DNA from: IMCC2047 sp041395865
GTDB lineage: Bacteria; Pseudomonadota; Gammaproteobacteria; Pseudomonadales; IMCC2047
Length of the DNA stretch: 45,859 nucleotides
NCBI GenBank assembly: GCA_041395865.1
Contig: JAWKZQ010000018.1
Coordinates: 1 to 45,859 of the forward strand
Direction: 5' to 3'
Below are positions 34,649 through 43,797 of the stretch, piece after piece; within the stretch, counting starts at the first letter, position 1; the number at the start of each line of letters is the position of its first letter. Under the pieces are notes generated by a model, which was not told the DNA's origin, did not search any database, and saw only the letters and a program-made list of their open reading frames with translations. The position numbers and the translations under genes were made by a program.

Positions 34649-35846
34649 GGCACAGCAGTTATCCCCTCACAGGGCATATCCTGCAACGTCAGCATTTGCC
34701 CACTTTGCAAACGAGGTGGCGGCTCATCTCCAGGCCACCGAGACGGGCTGGCTGTACCATTCAGAAACCCCCTCCGCGCTGCAGACAGAGCGTGACGACC
34801 GACAGCTGATTCACCTCGACCTCACCCCCTTCCTGGGCAAAGCGCAGCCCGCCGATGCCAACCAGTGGTTTGCCGACGTACACACGCTGCAAGCGCTTTT
34901 CGCGGCCTATCAACAGGCTAAAGCGACCTGCGCACCCGAACCCGGTGACCATGTGCATCCCTATGCAGAACGCTATTTACAAGCGCGCTTTAGCGCCGCA
35001 CGCGACAACTATACGGATGAAGATGCGCGTTTAATCGCCTGCTGGGTGAGTGAGTTGGATCGGTATGCCGCCGTCAAAAGTATCGAGTGCCTGCTCGACA
35101 GTCGCGACAACCTGGCGCTCTTCAAATTAGCGGCTCACAAAGGCTGGCAAGTATTATTCGACCACCTGGCAATCCGCTGCGGATCTTCTACGTTTCGCCA
35201 CGCCGAGCAGGTAATCGAGCAACTCCAGCAACAACACGGTTACGTACAACCGCAGGTTGCACACGAACGGTTTTATCAGTTCGAGGACGGCTGGAATGCC
35301 TACCCTCTCTACAAAATGCTCGACAATGGGCAGGTGATTCGCCTCTTCATCGATCAGTCCGATGCCGATGATCCAAGGCAAATCATTCAGCACTGGAACC
35401 ACTGTTACGGTTTTACCGCTCACCATATGGCACTGCGGGTGGTTCGTTACGAAGCAGGTCGTTGTCTCGCCGTGCCCCTGCTCGAGGTGATCGAAGCACT
35501 GCAGGAAACCGGTATCGCCTCATTAACTCCCACAGGCTTTTATACACACGGCCTGCTTGAGCAGGTATTTCTCAAACCTCACCTTAATAGCGATGTACCG
35601 GAAGATATCCGCCAATCCCTGTCGCAAATAGACCCGGCGCTCAATAAAACCATCGAAAACGGCAAGTTGATCGAACTGGTTTCCCGCCGTGAGCTACCTG
35701 CCGACAAGGCGCAAAAACTATTGGCACTTTACGGAATCAGCGCAGGAAAAGCCCCCATTTCCGCGCCCGTTTACCCCTACTTCCTACCGGCACAAGCCGC
35801 CCATGTTATTCGCACGTCACTGGAACCGTCGGTCACGGAGGGCTGA
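34647..35846 (+). CDS. DUF1338-like metalloenzyme (possible 2-oxoadipate dioxygenase/decarboxylase relative)
   Basis: The 399-aa protein has an unrecognised N-terminal part (1-140) and a VOC-like C-terminal region. That region has a possible metal triad: His173 (FDHLAIRCG), His259 or His260 (YGFTAHHMALRVVRYE) and Glu343 (KLIELVSRRE). The order of these motifs, with LLEVIEALQETGI and GLLEQVFLKPHL between, resembles DUF1338 proteins. One of these (HglS) turns 2-oxoadipate into D-2-hydroxyglutarate in lysine catabolism. The spacing differs from HglS, so the reaction is uncertain. The start ATG 34647 has no visible ribosome-binding site. It leads an operon with arginase and ornithine aminotransferase. 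Confidence 0.55.
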   Translation: MAQQLSPHRAYPATSAFAHFANEVAAHLQATETGWLYHSETPSALQTERDDRQLIHLDLTPFLGKAQPADANQWFADVHTLQALFAAYQQAKATCAPEPGDHVHPYAERYLQARFSAARDNYTDEDARLIACWVSELDRYAAVKSIECLLDSRDNLALFKLAAHKGWQVLFDHLAIRCGSSTFRHAEQVIEQLQQQHGYVQPQVAHERFYQFEDGWNAYPLYKMLDNGQVIRLFIDQSDADDPRQIIQHWNHCYGFTAHHMALRVVRYEAGRCLAVPLLEVIEALQETGIASLTPTGFYTHGLLEQVFLKPHLNSDVPEDIRQSLSQIDPALNKTIENGKLIELVSRRELPADKAQKLLALYGISAGKAPISAPVYPYFLPAQAAHVIRTSLEPSVTEG

Positions 35847-35850
35847 TGCT

Positions 35851-36795
35851 ATGCTGATGCGATCCACCCCAGCCCCGGACACTCATCCGGGGATAGAAAA
35901 ACACACAGATTCAAAGCCCCAGCTCAGCCTGATCGGCGCGGCCTCTTCTCTGGGCTGCCCTAAGCCCGGTTGCGAACAATCGCCCGAGCAGCTTCAAAAA
36001 CTGGGACTGATTGAGACACTCGAGATGAACGGCATCGCCGCTCACTGGGAAACGTTGCTAAAAACCGTCCCTGGTCCCTCCGTTACCCAGGCCGTTGCAG
36101 AATTCAGTCAGCGTTTAGCCGCCAGCGTGACGAAACAGCTTACCGACCAGCATTTTTTTGCCGTGATCGGCGGCGATCATTCCTGCGCAATCGGCACCTG
36201 GAATGGCGTTTACGGCGCCAGGCATGGCGAGCCCTTCGGACTGATTTGGGTGGACGCCCATATGGACAGCCACACACCCAAGAGCAGCCACAGCGGCGCA
36301 CTGCACGGCATGCCGCTGGCAGCACTGCTTGGCTTTGGGGATGAAACGCTAACCGGGCTTGCAAAACCCGGCCCGGTCCTGCAACCGAAACACCTCTGCC
36401 TGCTGGGCGTGCGCAGCTATGAAACCGAGGAAGCCGAATTGCTTGAAAACCTGGGCGTTCGGGTTTTCGACATGCAGGAAATCGCACAGCGCGGTATGGA
36501 AGCGGTGATGAACGAAGCCCTCGATATTGTCCGGGCAGCCGGTAACTTCGGCCTTTCGATTGACCTAGACGCACTGGATCCTGAATTGGCACCGGCCGTG
36601 AGCATCCCCGAACCCGGCGGCCTTAAACTCAAGCACCTGAATGAACTGCTCAAGCCCCTGCCACAAACCCCGGGGTTCCTGGGCATCGAAATTGCCGAAT
36701 TCAATCCGCGTTTTGACCAACAACATAAAACCGCCCGACTGATCAGCACCATTCTCTCAGCCTGTACGCCCAGGCACTCAGGAGGTAACGCATGA
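35851..36795 (+). CDS. rocF: Arginase
   Basis: The 314-aa protein contains the manganese-binding motifs of the ureohydrolase family: GGDHSCAIGT, WVDAHMDSHTP and SIDLDALDP. The arginase-type SGALHGMPLAALLG after the second motif favours arginase over agmatinase. It hydrolyses arginine to ornithine and urea. I chose ATG 35851 because GGAGGG lies 8 bases upstream; a longer frame from 35689 overlaps the DUF1338-like gene and is unlikely. An ATG at 35857 is also possible. Its end overlaps the aminotransferase start, so both steps arginine-ornithine-glutamate semialdehyde are co-expressed. Confidence 0.9.
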   Translation: MLMRSTPAPDTHPGIEKHTDSKPQLSLIGAASSLGCPKPGCEQSPEQLQKLGLIETLEMNGIAAHWETLLKTVPGPSVTQAVAEFSQRLAASVTKQLTDQHFFAVIGGDHSCAIGTWNGVYGARHGEPFGLIWVDAHMDSHTPKSSHSGALHGMPLAALLGFGDETLTGLAKPGPVLQPKHLCLLGVRSYETEEAELLENLGVRVFDMQEIAQRGMEAVMNEALDIVRAAGNFGLSIDLDALDPELAPAVSIPEPGGLKLKHLNELLKPLPQTPGFLGIEIAEFNPRFDQQHKTARLISTILSACTPRHSGGNA

Positions 36796-38009
36796 ACCAG
36801 TTTATTGTTAAAGAAGCCCATGTTGCAGCGCATAACTACGAACCCCTGCCCATCGTGCTGGTTAAGGGCGAAGGTATCTATGTCTGGGATGACGCGGGGC
36901 GCCGTTATACCGATTTAATGAGCGCCTATTCCGCCGTCAGCCTGGGGCATACCCACCCGCGCCTTGTTAGGGCGATCACAGGACAGGCTCAACAACTGGC
37001 CGTCTGCTCACGTGCTTTTTTTACCGATAAACTGGGGCCTTTCCTGGAACGTGTCTGCGAACTTACCGACATGGATCGCGCTTTACCCATGAACACCGGC
37101 GCCGAAGCCGTGGAAACCGCACTGAAGGCAGCCCGCAAATGGGGCTACAACGTCAAGGGCATTCCCCATGACAAGGCCGAAATCATCACCTGTCGGGGCA
37201 ACTTCCACGGCCGGACCATCAGCATTGTTGGCTTTTCCAGCGAGGCGCAGTACCGCGACGGTTTTGGCCCATTCCCCGCCGGATTTGTCAGCATCAATTA
37301 TGGCGACATCAGTGCGTTGGAACGCGCCATCACCCCAAACACAGCGGCCTTTCTGGTCGAACCGATCCAGGGGGAAGCCGGTATCGTCTTGCCGCCGCAG
37401 GGCTACCTCAGGGAATGCGCGCGTGTCTGCCGGGAAAACAATGTGCTGTTAATCTGTGACGAGGTTCAAACCGGCCTGGGACGCACCGGTAAACTGCTGG
37501 CCTGCCAGCATGAGAGCGTACACCCGGACGCCATTATTCTCGGCAAGGCCCTGGGCGGCGGCATGTTACCCGTATCGGCATTTCTGGCCAGGCAGGAAGT
37601 GATGGGCGTTTTCCAGCCGGGCGACCATGGCAGCACCTTTGGCGGAAACCCCCTCGCCGCAGCGGTGGGTCTTGAGGCACTGAATGTTTTGGTGGAAGAG
37701 GAACTGGTCGAGCGATCCGCCCTGATGGGGGATTACTTTATTGAGCAGCTGCGCAAACTGGAAAGCAAACTAATTAAGGATATCCGCGGTCGCGGGTTAT
37801 TTATTGCCCTGGAAATCGAGCCCTCCTTAGCCAATGCCCGCCAGGTCTGCGAGCGTATGGCCCATCACGGCCTGCTCAGCAAGGAGACTCACGACACCGT
37901 CGTCAGGCTGGCGCCGCCACTGACCATTTCCAAACAGCAAATTGACGAGGCGCTTATCGGCCTCCAACGCGCGCTGGACGACTTGGCTGAGCAGCTGGAA
38001 AGCGCCTGA
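36792..38009 (+). CDS. rocD: Ornithine--oxo-acid aminotransferase
   Basis: The 405-aa class III aminotransferase has the start NYEPLPIVLVKGEGIYVWDD, the TGAEAVETALKAARKWGY segment, the PLP-binding Asp in LLICDEVQTGLGRTGK and the Schiff-base Lys in ILGKALGGGMLPVSAF. These match ornithine delta-aminotransferase, which makes glutamate-5-semialdehyde from ornithine. AGGAGGT precedes ATG 36792, which overlaps the arginase stop. Acetylornithine aminotransferase is a less likely alternative; the pairing with arginase favours catabolism. Confidence 0.9.
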   Translation: MNQFIVKEAHVAAHNYEPLPIVLVKGEGIYVWDDAGRRYTDLMSAYSAVSLGHTHPRLVRAITGQAQQLAVCSRAFFTDKLGPFLERVCELTDMDRALPMNTGAEAVETALKAARKWGYNVKGIPHDKAEIITCRGNFHGRTISIVGFSSEAQYRDGFGPFPAGFVSINYGDISALERAITPNTAAFLVEPIQGEAGIVLPPQGYLRECARVCRENNVLLICDEVQTGLGRTGKLLACQHESVHPDAIILGKALGGGMLPVSAFLARQEVMGVFQPGDHGSTFGGNPLAAAVGLEALNVLVEEELVERSALMGDYFIEQLRKLESKLIKDIRGRGLFIALEIEPSLANARQVCERMAHHGLLSKETHDTVVRLAPPLTISKQQIDEALIGLQRALDDLAEQLESA

Positions 38010-38067
38010 TTAAAGCCCTGGGGTTTAGGCGAAGCCTCATCGCAGCAGCCCCCTGCCCTCACGGCGA

Positions 38068-39636
38068 TTAACCGCCCAGTTTATCCGTGGCCACGTGGTA
38101 ACTGGGGTCCTCCACGACATTTACCTCACAGAGATTACCGGCAACCTTCAGGAGCTGTCGGCATTCCGGGCTGAGGTGGCGTAAATGCAGGGTTTTCCCC
38201 TGCGCTTTGTATTTTGTGGCCAGGTTATCCAGCGCCTCAATACCGGAGTGGTCACTGACACGGGAACGGCGGAACTCAATCACTACATGTTCAGGGTCAT
38301 TCTTCGGGTCAAAAAGCTCGCGGAAGTGGGAAACCGAACCGAAAAACACCGGCCCACGCAGGTCATAAACCTTGTAACCCATCTCATCGACATAGGTGTC
38401 CACTTCAATATGCTTGGCGTGTTTCCAGGCAAACACCAGGGCGGAAACAATCACCCCCACGACCACGGCAATCGCCAGGTCGTAAACCACGGTAATTCCC
38501 GACACCAGCACGATAATAAAGGCGTCGGACAGTGGAATTTTCCGGACAATCCGGAAAGAGGACCATTCAAAGGTGCCCAGCACCACCATGAACATGATGC
38601 CCACCAGCGCGGCCAACGGAATCATCTCAATGTACTGGGCGCCGAACAGGATAAAGCCCAGCAAGACCAGTGCCGCTGTAATGCCGGATAAACGGCCACG
38701 TCCCCCGGAATTAATATTGATCATGCTCTGGCCGATCATCGCACAACCGCCCATGCCGCCGAAGAAACCGTTTACCGTGTTGGCAATGCCCTGGCCCATA
38801 CATTCGCGGTTGCCCTGTCCGCGGGTGTCGGTAATTTCATCAATCAGCGTTAAGGTCAACAGTGATTCGATCAGGCCAATCGCAGCAATGATCACCGAGT
38901 AAGGCAGGATGATCCACAGGGTTTCCAGCGTAAAGGGCACCATCGGAATCGCAAAGCTCGGCAGCTCGCCTTTCAGGGTCACGCTGTCAGGATCGGCGCT
39001 GGTACCCATATCGCGGACGAAATCGATGACCGTACGGGCCTCCAGTTCAAGCCCTACGACAATCAAGGTCACGGTGACAATGGCCACCAGACCTGCGGGC
39101 ACGGCGGTGGTAAACTTTGGCAGGAAGTGCATGATCAGCATGGTCAACACAATCAGCCCAGCCATGATGTAAAGCATTTCGCCCTGCATCATCACCATGC
39201 TGCCGCTTGCATCGCGCACCATAAACTGGCCCAGCTGCGCCAGGAAAATCACAATAGCCAGCCCGTTAACGAACCCCAGCATCACCGGGTGCGGCACCAT
39301 GCGGATGAATTTACCCAGCTTGAAGATACCCGCCGTGATCTGCAATACGCCCGCCAGCAGCACAGCGGCAAACAGGTATTGAACGCCGTTTTCCGCCACC
39401 AGCGACACCATGACCACGGCGGTCGCCCCAGTCGCCCCGGAAATCATGCCCGGACGCCCGCCGAAGACGGAGGTCAGCAATCCCATCATAAAGGCGGCAT
39501 AGAGCCCCACCATCGGCTCCACGCCCGCCACAAAGGCAAACGCAACCGCTTCGGGAACCAGGGCCAGCGCAACGGTGATACCGGATAATACATCGTTTTT
39601 CACATTGGATTGTTTGCTGGCAATAAGATTAAACAT
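38068..39636 (-). CDS. SulP-family anion transporter with STAS domain
   Basis: The 522-aa membrane protein has 10 or more hydrophobic helices and the SulP signature region near the start (DVLSGITVALALVPEAVAFA, then GLYAAFMMGLLTSVFGGRPG; ISGATGATAVVMVSLV). A C-terminal STAS domain (about 420-515) contains HVVIEFRRSRVSDHSGIEAL. It carries sulfate, bicarbonate or another anion into the cell; the substrate is not evident. It is a monocistronic minus-strand gene and AGGT precedes ATG 39636 at about 10 bases. Confidence 0.9.
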   Translation of the reverse strand: MFNLIASKQSNVKNDVLSGITVALALVPEAVAFAFVAGVEPMVGLYAAFMMGLLTSVFGGRPGMISGATGATAVVMVSLVAENGVQYLFAAVLLAGVLQITAGIFKLGKFIRMVPHPVMLGFVNGLAIVIFLAQLGQFMVRDASGSMVMMQGEMLYIMAGLIVLTMLIMHFLPKFTTAVPAGLVAIVTVTLIVVGLELEARTVIDFVRDMGTSADPDSVTLKGELPSFAIPMVPFTLETLWIILPYSVIIAAIGLIESLLTLTLIDEITDTRGQGNRECMGQGIANTVNGFFGGMGGCAMIGQSMININSGGRGRLSGITAALVLLGFILFGAQYIEMIPLAALVGIMFMVVLGTFEWSSFRIVRKIPLSDAFIIVLVSGITVVYDLAIAVVVGVIVSALVFAWKHAKHIEVDTYVDEMGYKVYDLRGPVFFGSVSHFRELFDPKNDPEHVVIEFRRSRVSDHSGIEALDNLATKYKAQGKTLHLRHLSPECRQLLKVAGNLCEVNVVEDPSYHVATDKLGG

Positions 39637-39901
39637 AGCGTCTGGTTACCTGGGTGCTGTAAGTCTGGTTTCACTTGATGGGTGTAAAAATGGGGCGCGA
39701 TCATAGCATATCCACCCATATCCCCCCAAGGCGCAGAGCACCTTTTCAAGGGATTAGGCGTGATGACGGATTCCTGCCAACAGGCGCTGGCGCAAGGGAA
39801 TCAATAAATCTGGGAACCCCCGGGACGCACTGGTATCTTATGGTCGCAACCATGCTGGCTCCATTTGCCACATCAACCCTTTTACTCACTGGGAATCCCT
39901 G

Positions 39902-40927
39902 TTGAAACGTTACGAATTCTGGCATCCACGTCTTTTTGAAGCGCCTTTTTATGCCTGGCTGGGGCTCAACTGCCTGTTTAAGCGGATTGGCGTCCGCACG
40001 CTGGCCAAAGCCAACTATGCGCTGAACCACGGTGAGATCGGGCTGGGCTCAAAGTACGAGTCCCACCAGGTGTTCGATGAGCGTTTTTTCCTGCCCACCG
40101 CCTTTGTCTCCAGCTCACTGAGTGACGATGAGAAATCGAGCCTGATCCGCGACTTTGCCAGCCGGCACGGTTATCCGCTGGTCCTGAAACCCAACCTGGG
40201 TTGCGTCGGCAAGGGTATTCTCAAGCTACACGATGACGAGGAGATGACAGATGCCATAGCCAGCCTCATCGGCGATTACATGGTGCAGAAATTTACGCCC
40301 TTTAATACGGAATACGGGGTTTTTTATACGCGTCACCGGGGTCGCCCGCAGATCACCGGCATCAACCGCAAGCATTTTCCCTGTATCACCGGCAATGGCC
40401 GGGATTCCCTGCTGACGCTGGCTCGCAACCATTACCGCTATAGCGATCACTGGCATTCGTTTCTCCAGTATCACGATACCCGCCGCATTCCTGAACCCGG
40501 CGAACAGGTGCAGTTATCCTTCATCGGCTCCCATACGCTGGGCTGCAAATTTACCGACGAGACACACCGGCTAACACCGGAGCTGGAAGCCGCCGTGTTT
40601 GAGGTGTTTGAACAACAGCCGGGCTATAACTTTGGCCGTCTCGACATCAAAGCTGAAAACCAGGCGGCCTTCCTGCGCGGCGAATTTGTACTGATTGAAG
40701 TGAATGGCGTCGCCTCACTGCCCACCCATATGTTCGATCCAAAGTACAGCCTGTGGGAAGCCTATCGAATCTTCCTTCGACATGCCGGGATACTCACGAG
40801 CATTGCTCGCGAGCATCAACACGTGCCCATGGATATGCTGCCCCTCAAGGAGATTATCAGGCAGGTGGGCGATGGCCAGAACACGCTGGACAGGGCGCAC
40901 AACCAATTGAAAAACAAGCACCTGTAA
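39902..40927 (+). CDS. ATP-grasp domain protein (TTG start), substrate unknown
   Basis: The 341-aa protein has ATP-grasp features: the first ATP-binding lysine region (LVLKPNLGCVGKGILKLHDD), MVQKFTPFNTEYGVFYTRHR, and metal-binding residues in NFGRLDIKAEN and FVLIEVNGVASLPTHMFDP. The family uses ATP to join a carboxylate to an amine or thiol; the partners are unknown. The start is TTG 39902, the first plausible codon after GGGAATC; no ATG is available. It is flanked by the SulP gene (divergent) and the cpxA-like gene (convergent), with no clear functional partner. Confidence 0.75.
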   Translation: MKRYEFWHPRLFEAPFYAWLGLNCLFKRIGVRTLAKANYALNHGEIGLGSKYESHQVFDERFFLPTAFVSSSLSDDEKSSLIRDFASRHGYPLVLKPNLGCVGKGILKLHDDEEMTDAIASLIGDYMVQKFTPFNTEYGVFYTRHRGRPQITGINRKHFPCITGNGRDSLLTLARNHYRYSDHWHSFLQYHDTRRIPEPGEQVQLSFIGSHTLGCKFTDETHRLTPELEAAVFEVFEQQPGYNFGRLDIKAENQAAFLRGEFVLIEVNGVASLPTHMFDPKYSLWEAYRIFLRHAGILTSIAREHQHVPMDMLPLKEIIRQVGDGQNTLDRAHNQLKNKHL

Positions 40928-40936
40928 TTTGCTGAT

Positions 40937-42313
40937 TTACAACGGTAAGCGTATTTCCACTTCAAGCCCGCCATCCGGGTGGTTTTGCGCGCTTATCTCC
41001 CCACCGTGCAGACGGATAGCACGTTGCGCGATAGCCAGTCCCAAGCCGTAGCCACCCGACGCGCGGTCGCGCGCGTCAGCCTCGCGATAAAATGGCTCGA
41101 ACAGCGATTCCAGCGCGGCTTCAGCAACACCCGGTCCCTGATCCGTTACTTTGATAACCACCTGCTGCTGAGTACGGGCCAACTGTACGGCTACCTTTGA
41201 CTTGGCAGGGGTATAGGCAACCGCATTACGAACCACATTTTCGAGGGCGCTGTGCAAAAGTTCGGCATCCCCCTGAACCTCGACCGTCTCATCGACCTGC
41301 AGGCTCACCCCGATAGCCTCAGCGCCCCCTTCAAAACGGGCATCCTCAACAACCTCAGCCAGTAACGCCTTCAAATCGATAGGGGCCTTTTGCAGTGCCT
41401 GCGCCGATGACTCCAGACGTACCAGGGATATCACCTGGCCAATCAGCTCGTCAAGGCGACCAACTTCCTTCTCAATGCGATCGTGATCCTTCTCACAGGC
41501 CTCTCCAGCCGCCTTGCGCGCCAAGCCCAGTGCAACCTGCAGGCGCGCCAAGGGGCTGCGTAATTCATGTGACACATCACGCAGCATACGTTTCTGGGCA
41601 ATCACAAGGCGCTCGATTTCATCGGCCATGGCGTTAAAATCACGCGCCAGGTCACCCAGTTCATCACGCCGCTGTCCTACTTTCCCCGCAACCCGGATAG
41701 CAAGATCGCCCGCCGCCATCCCCTGCGCCGCTTTTTGCAGCTGCCTTACCGGTGACGTCAGGTGCCGTGCCAACAGGTAACTGATAAGGCCGGTTACCAG
41801 CAAAGCCAGCACACCGGAAACCCCTCGGAAGGGGAAAAAGGGTGCCAATCGCCCTCCGCGAAAAGCTCGGTGCGGATGACGCGGCGGAACCAGGCCGACC
41901 ACCCAGTAAATGCGCTCATCCTGACCAGTAACTTTTTGCACAAAACCAGCGGCGTTATTCCCGGTGCCGGTTGCAACGCCTTCTTGTAAAGTTTTTTTCA
42001 ACGGTTCGGGAACGGGTTTTCCCAGCAAATCCACAAACCCTTCGTCCAGCAGATAAACAGGACCGCCTTTGCTGCGCTCGCGCCGTTGCAGCCAATGCGT
42101 AGCCTCGCTAACCCCGCCATGCTCGTAAACGGACACCAGGGCATTGGCTTTCGTCAACGCAGAGAATCGCCGCTCCATTTCCTGCCGGTCCCGATCCGCA
42201 AGCAGCGCTACCGCCACGAACGTAGCGGCTACGATCATGACCATAACCAGCCAATAGGACAGGAAGATTTTCCAGAAAATGGTATTAAAACGTAGTCCCC
42301 TTAAAGCGTTCAC
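40937..42313 (-). CDS. cpxA: Sensor histidine kinase CpxA-like
   Basis: The 458-aa protein has a first membrane helix (FLSYWLVMVMIVAATFVAVA, about 17-36), a periplasmic sensor of about 110 residues, a second helix (VSGVLALLVTGLISYLLARH, about 160-180), a HAMP domain, the phospho-acceptor His in MLRDVSHELRSPLARLQVAL and a HATPase domain (LENVVRNAVAYTP; DQGPGV; GYGLGLAI). It overlaps the response regulator stop by four bases. The divergent cpxP-like gene with a CpxR box identifies it as Cpx-type, which senses envelope misfolding. Confidence 0.88.
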   Translation of the reverse strand: MNALRGLRFNTIFWKIFLSYWLVMVMIVAATFVAVALLADRDRQEMERRFSALTKANALVSVYEHGGVSEATHWLQRRERSKGGPVYLLDEGFVDLLGKPVPEPLKKTLQEGVATGTGNNAAGFVQKVTGQDERIYWVVGLVPPRHPHRAFRGGRLAPFFPFRGVSGVLALLVTGLISYLLARHLTSPVRQLQKAAQGMAAGDLAIRVAGKVGQRRDELGDLARDFNAMADEIERLVIAQKRMLRDVSHELRSPLARLQVALGLARKAAGEACEKDHDRIEKEVGRLDELIGQVISLVRLESSAQALQKAPIDLKALLAEVVEDARFEGGAEAIGVSLQVDETVEVQGDAELLHSALENVVRNAVAYTPAKSKVAVQLARTQQQVVIKVTDQGPGVAEAALESLFEPFYREADARDRASGGYGLGLAIAQRAIRLHGGEISAQNHPDGGLEVEIRLPL

Positions 42314-43023
42314 TCACCATCCTCCTGTGGCAAGGGCTGGGCATAAATGTAACCGGCATTGCGTATGGTTTTGATTCGCTCCTCACCGGCCGGCGTTTTG
42401 CCAAGCTTGCGGCGAACGTGACTGACATGCATATCCATGCTGCGATCGTGCTGGGTTAAACGTCGCTCCAATACTTCCTCGGTCAGCTGCCGTTTACTCA
42501 CAACCTGCCCCGCATGCTTCATTAACACGGCCAGCACGCCAAACTCCGTGCTGGTCAAGGCAACGCTTTCGCCGCCCCGGAACACCTGTCGTGCAGCGGG
42601 ACTCAACTCAACATCCTCGATGATCAAGGTATCCGTCTGGCGGCCCGGAGAGGTTTCCACCGTCTGCACACGCCTGAGAATCGCCCGGATACGTGCAACC
42701 AGCTCGCGTGGGTTGCACGGCTTGGCCAAATAATCATCCGCCCCCATTTCCAAACCCACGATGCGATCCACATCGTCACCGCGAGCGGTCAACATCAACA
42801 CCGGCGTTTGATTCTGGCGCCGTACTTCCCGCAAGGTATCAAATCCATTCATCCGGGGCATCATGATGTCCAGAATAAGCAGGTCATAGTCGCCCGCCCC
42901 CACCTTGCTCACCGCCTGCTCGCCGTCATGCACGCAGTCCACCTCGAATCCTTCGGCGGCAAGGTATTCCGATAGCAGTTCCGTCAATTCAAGGTCGTCA
43001 TCTGCCAATAGTAATCGCGCCAT
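42310..43023 (-). CDS. cpxR: Response regulator CpxR-like (OmpR family)
   Basis: The 237-aa protein has a receiver domain with acidic DDD near the start (LLLADDDLELTE), the phospho-acceptor Asp52 (LLILDIMMPRMNG) and the conserved Lys (DDYLAKPCNPRELVAR). An OmpR-type winged helix follows (LTSTEFGVLAVLMKHAGQVV; RSMDMHVSHVRRKLGK; IKTIRNAGYIYA). It controls the envelope-stress regulon when phosphorylated by the kinase encoded downstream. A GTAAA-N5-GTAAA box 65-79 bases upstream suggests autoregulation and control of the divergent cpxP-like gene. Confidence 0.9.
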   Translation of the reverse strand: MARLLLADDDLELTELLSEYLAAEGFEVDCVHDGEQAVSKVGAGDYDLLILDIMMPRMNGFDTLREVRRQNQTPVLMLTARGDDVDRIVGLEMGADDYLAKPCNPRELVARIRAILRRVQTVETSPGRQTDTLIIEDVELSPAARQVFRGGESVALTSTEFGVLAVLMKHAGQVVSKRQLTEEVLERRLTQHDRSMDMHVSHVRRKLGKTPAGEERIKTIRNAGYIYAQPLPQEDGE

Positions 43024-43087
43024 TTATCAATCCTGCTGAGTCTTCACGGCTTCATTAAAGGAGACTCTTGCAACGCGCAAAAGCACC

Positions 43088-43102
43088 TTTACATAACTTT
43101 AC
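43088..43102. promoter_or_regulatory. CpxR-binding box in the cpxR-cpxP divergent region
   Basis: On the minus strand the sequence reads GTAAAGTTATGTAAA, a perfect match to the CpxR consensus GTAAA-N5-GTAAA. It lies 65-79 bases from the cpxR start and 76-90 from the cpxP-like start. Confidence 0.85.
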
Positions 43103-43177
43103 ACAGCTTTGACCCAACTTTGCATTGAAGCCATTACCATTTGTCCTACACAAGTCACCGATACAAGGAAACAAACA

Positions 43178-43654
43178 ATGAACAAATACCTGAAACTTGC
43201 AGGCCTTGGCCTCCTCTCCAGCGCACTGGTTTTCAGCACGGCAAGCTACGCACAAAGGGATCAGGACGGACAACCGGATCGCCCGCACTGCGACAAGCAA
43301 CACAAGGGCTCAAAGGATGCGCGTTACGGCTTCGGGAAAATGAAGCATGTTCTGAGCAATCTCGACCTGACAGCCAGCCAGGAAAAGGAAATCGATGCCA
43401 TTATGGCTGAATCCAGACCGACCATGAAATCCATGCATGAGGCCATGAAAGACAGTCGCGAGAAACTGCGTTCACTGATGACCAGTAACGAGTACGATGC
43501 CGACGCCGTTCAGCAAGCCGCCAACGAACAGGCTAACCTGATGGCTCAACAGATTGTCTTTATGGCACAAACCAAAGCCAGGGTTTTCGAATTGCTCACC
43601 ACCGAGCAAAGGCAGGAGCTGGTTAAAAAAATGGAGTCCAGAAAGCGCCCATAG
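43178..43654 (+). CDS. cpxP: CpxP/Spy-family periplasmic stress protein
   Basis: The 158-aa protein has a signal peptide (GLGLLSSALVFSTASYA, cleavage after SYA near residue 25) and a helical domain with two LTxxQ motifs (LDLTASQEKEIDAI; LLTTEQRQELVKKM), the mark of CpxP and Spy. These act as periplasmic chaperones, and CpxP inhibits CpxA. AAGGA precedes ATG 43178. It is divergent from cpxRA across a perfect CpxR box, so it should be Cpx-induced. The name CpxP rather than Spy is based on location. Confidence 0.87.
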   Translation: MNKYLKLAGLGLLSSALVFSTASYAQRDQDGQPDRPHCDKQHKGSKDARYGFGKMKHVLSNLDLTASQEKEIDAIMAESRPTMKSMHEAMKDSREKLRSLMTSNEYDADAVQQAANEQANLMAQQIVFMAQTKARVFELLTTEQRQELVKKMESRKRP

Positions 43655-43797
43655 ATAACCGTTAGCGGTGGAGGGCATGCAGCCGCTTGCCCTCTCAGTC
43701 AATCCGGACCCGACCGTTCATTCGCCGGGCTCGTGCCCTACCCTTTGGCTTCACTTCGTGGCATGCTGCAAGCTCAATGACCGGGCTTCTATCAATC

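Noticed and set aside
35689..35850. Longer arginase start at 35689
   Set aside because: The extra 54 residues overlap the DUF1338-like gene in another frame and look non-coding. A strong GGAGGG site supports ATG 35851.
38011..38030. AAAGCCCTGGGGTTT as a terminator after the ornithine aminotransferase
   Set aside because: The stem has a mismatch and a single-base loop, with no T run.
43671..43694. GAGGGCA/TGCCCTC hairpin after the cpxP-like gene as a terminator
   Set aside because: It has a ten-base loop and no T tract, so it is too weak to call.
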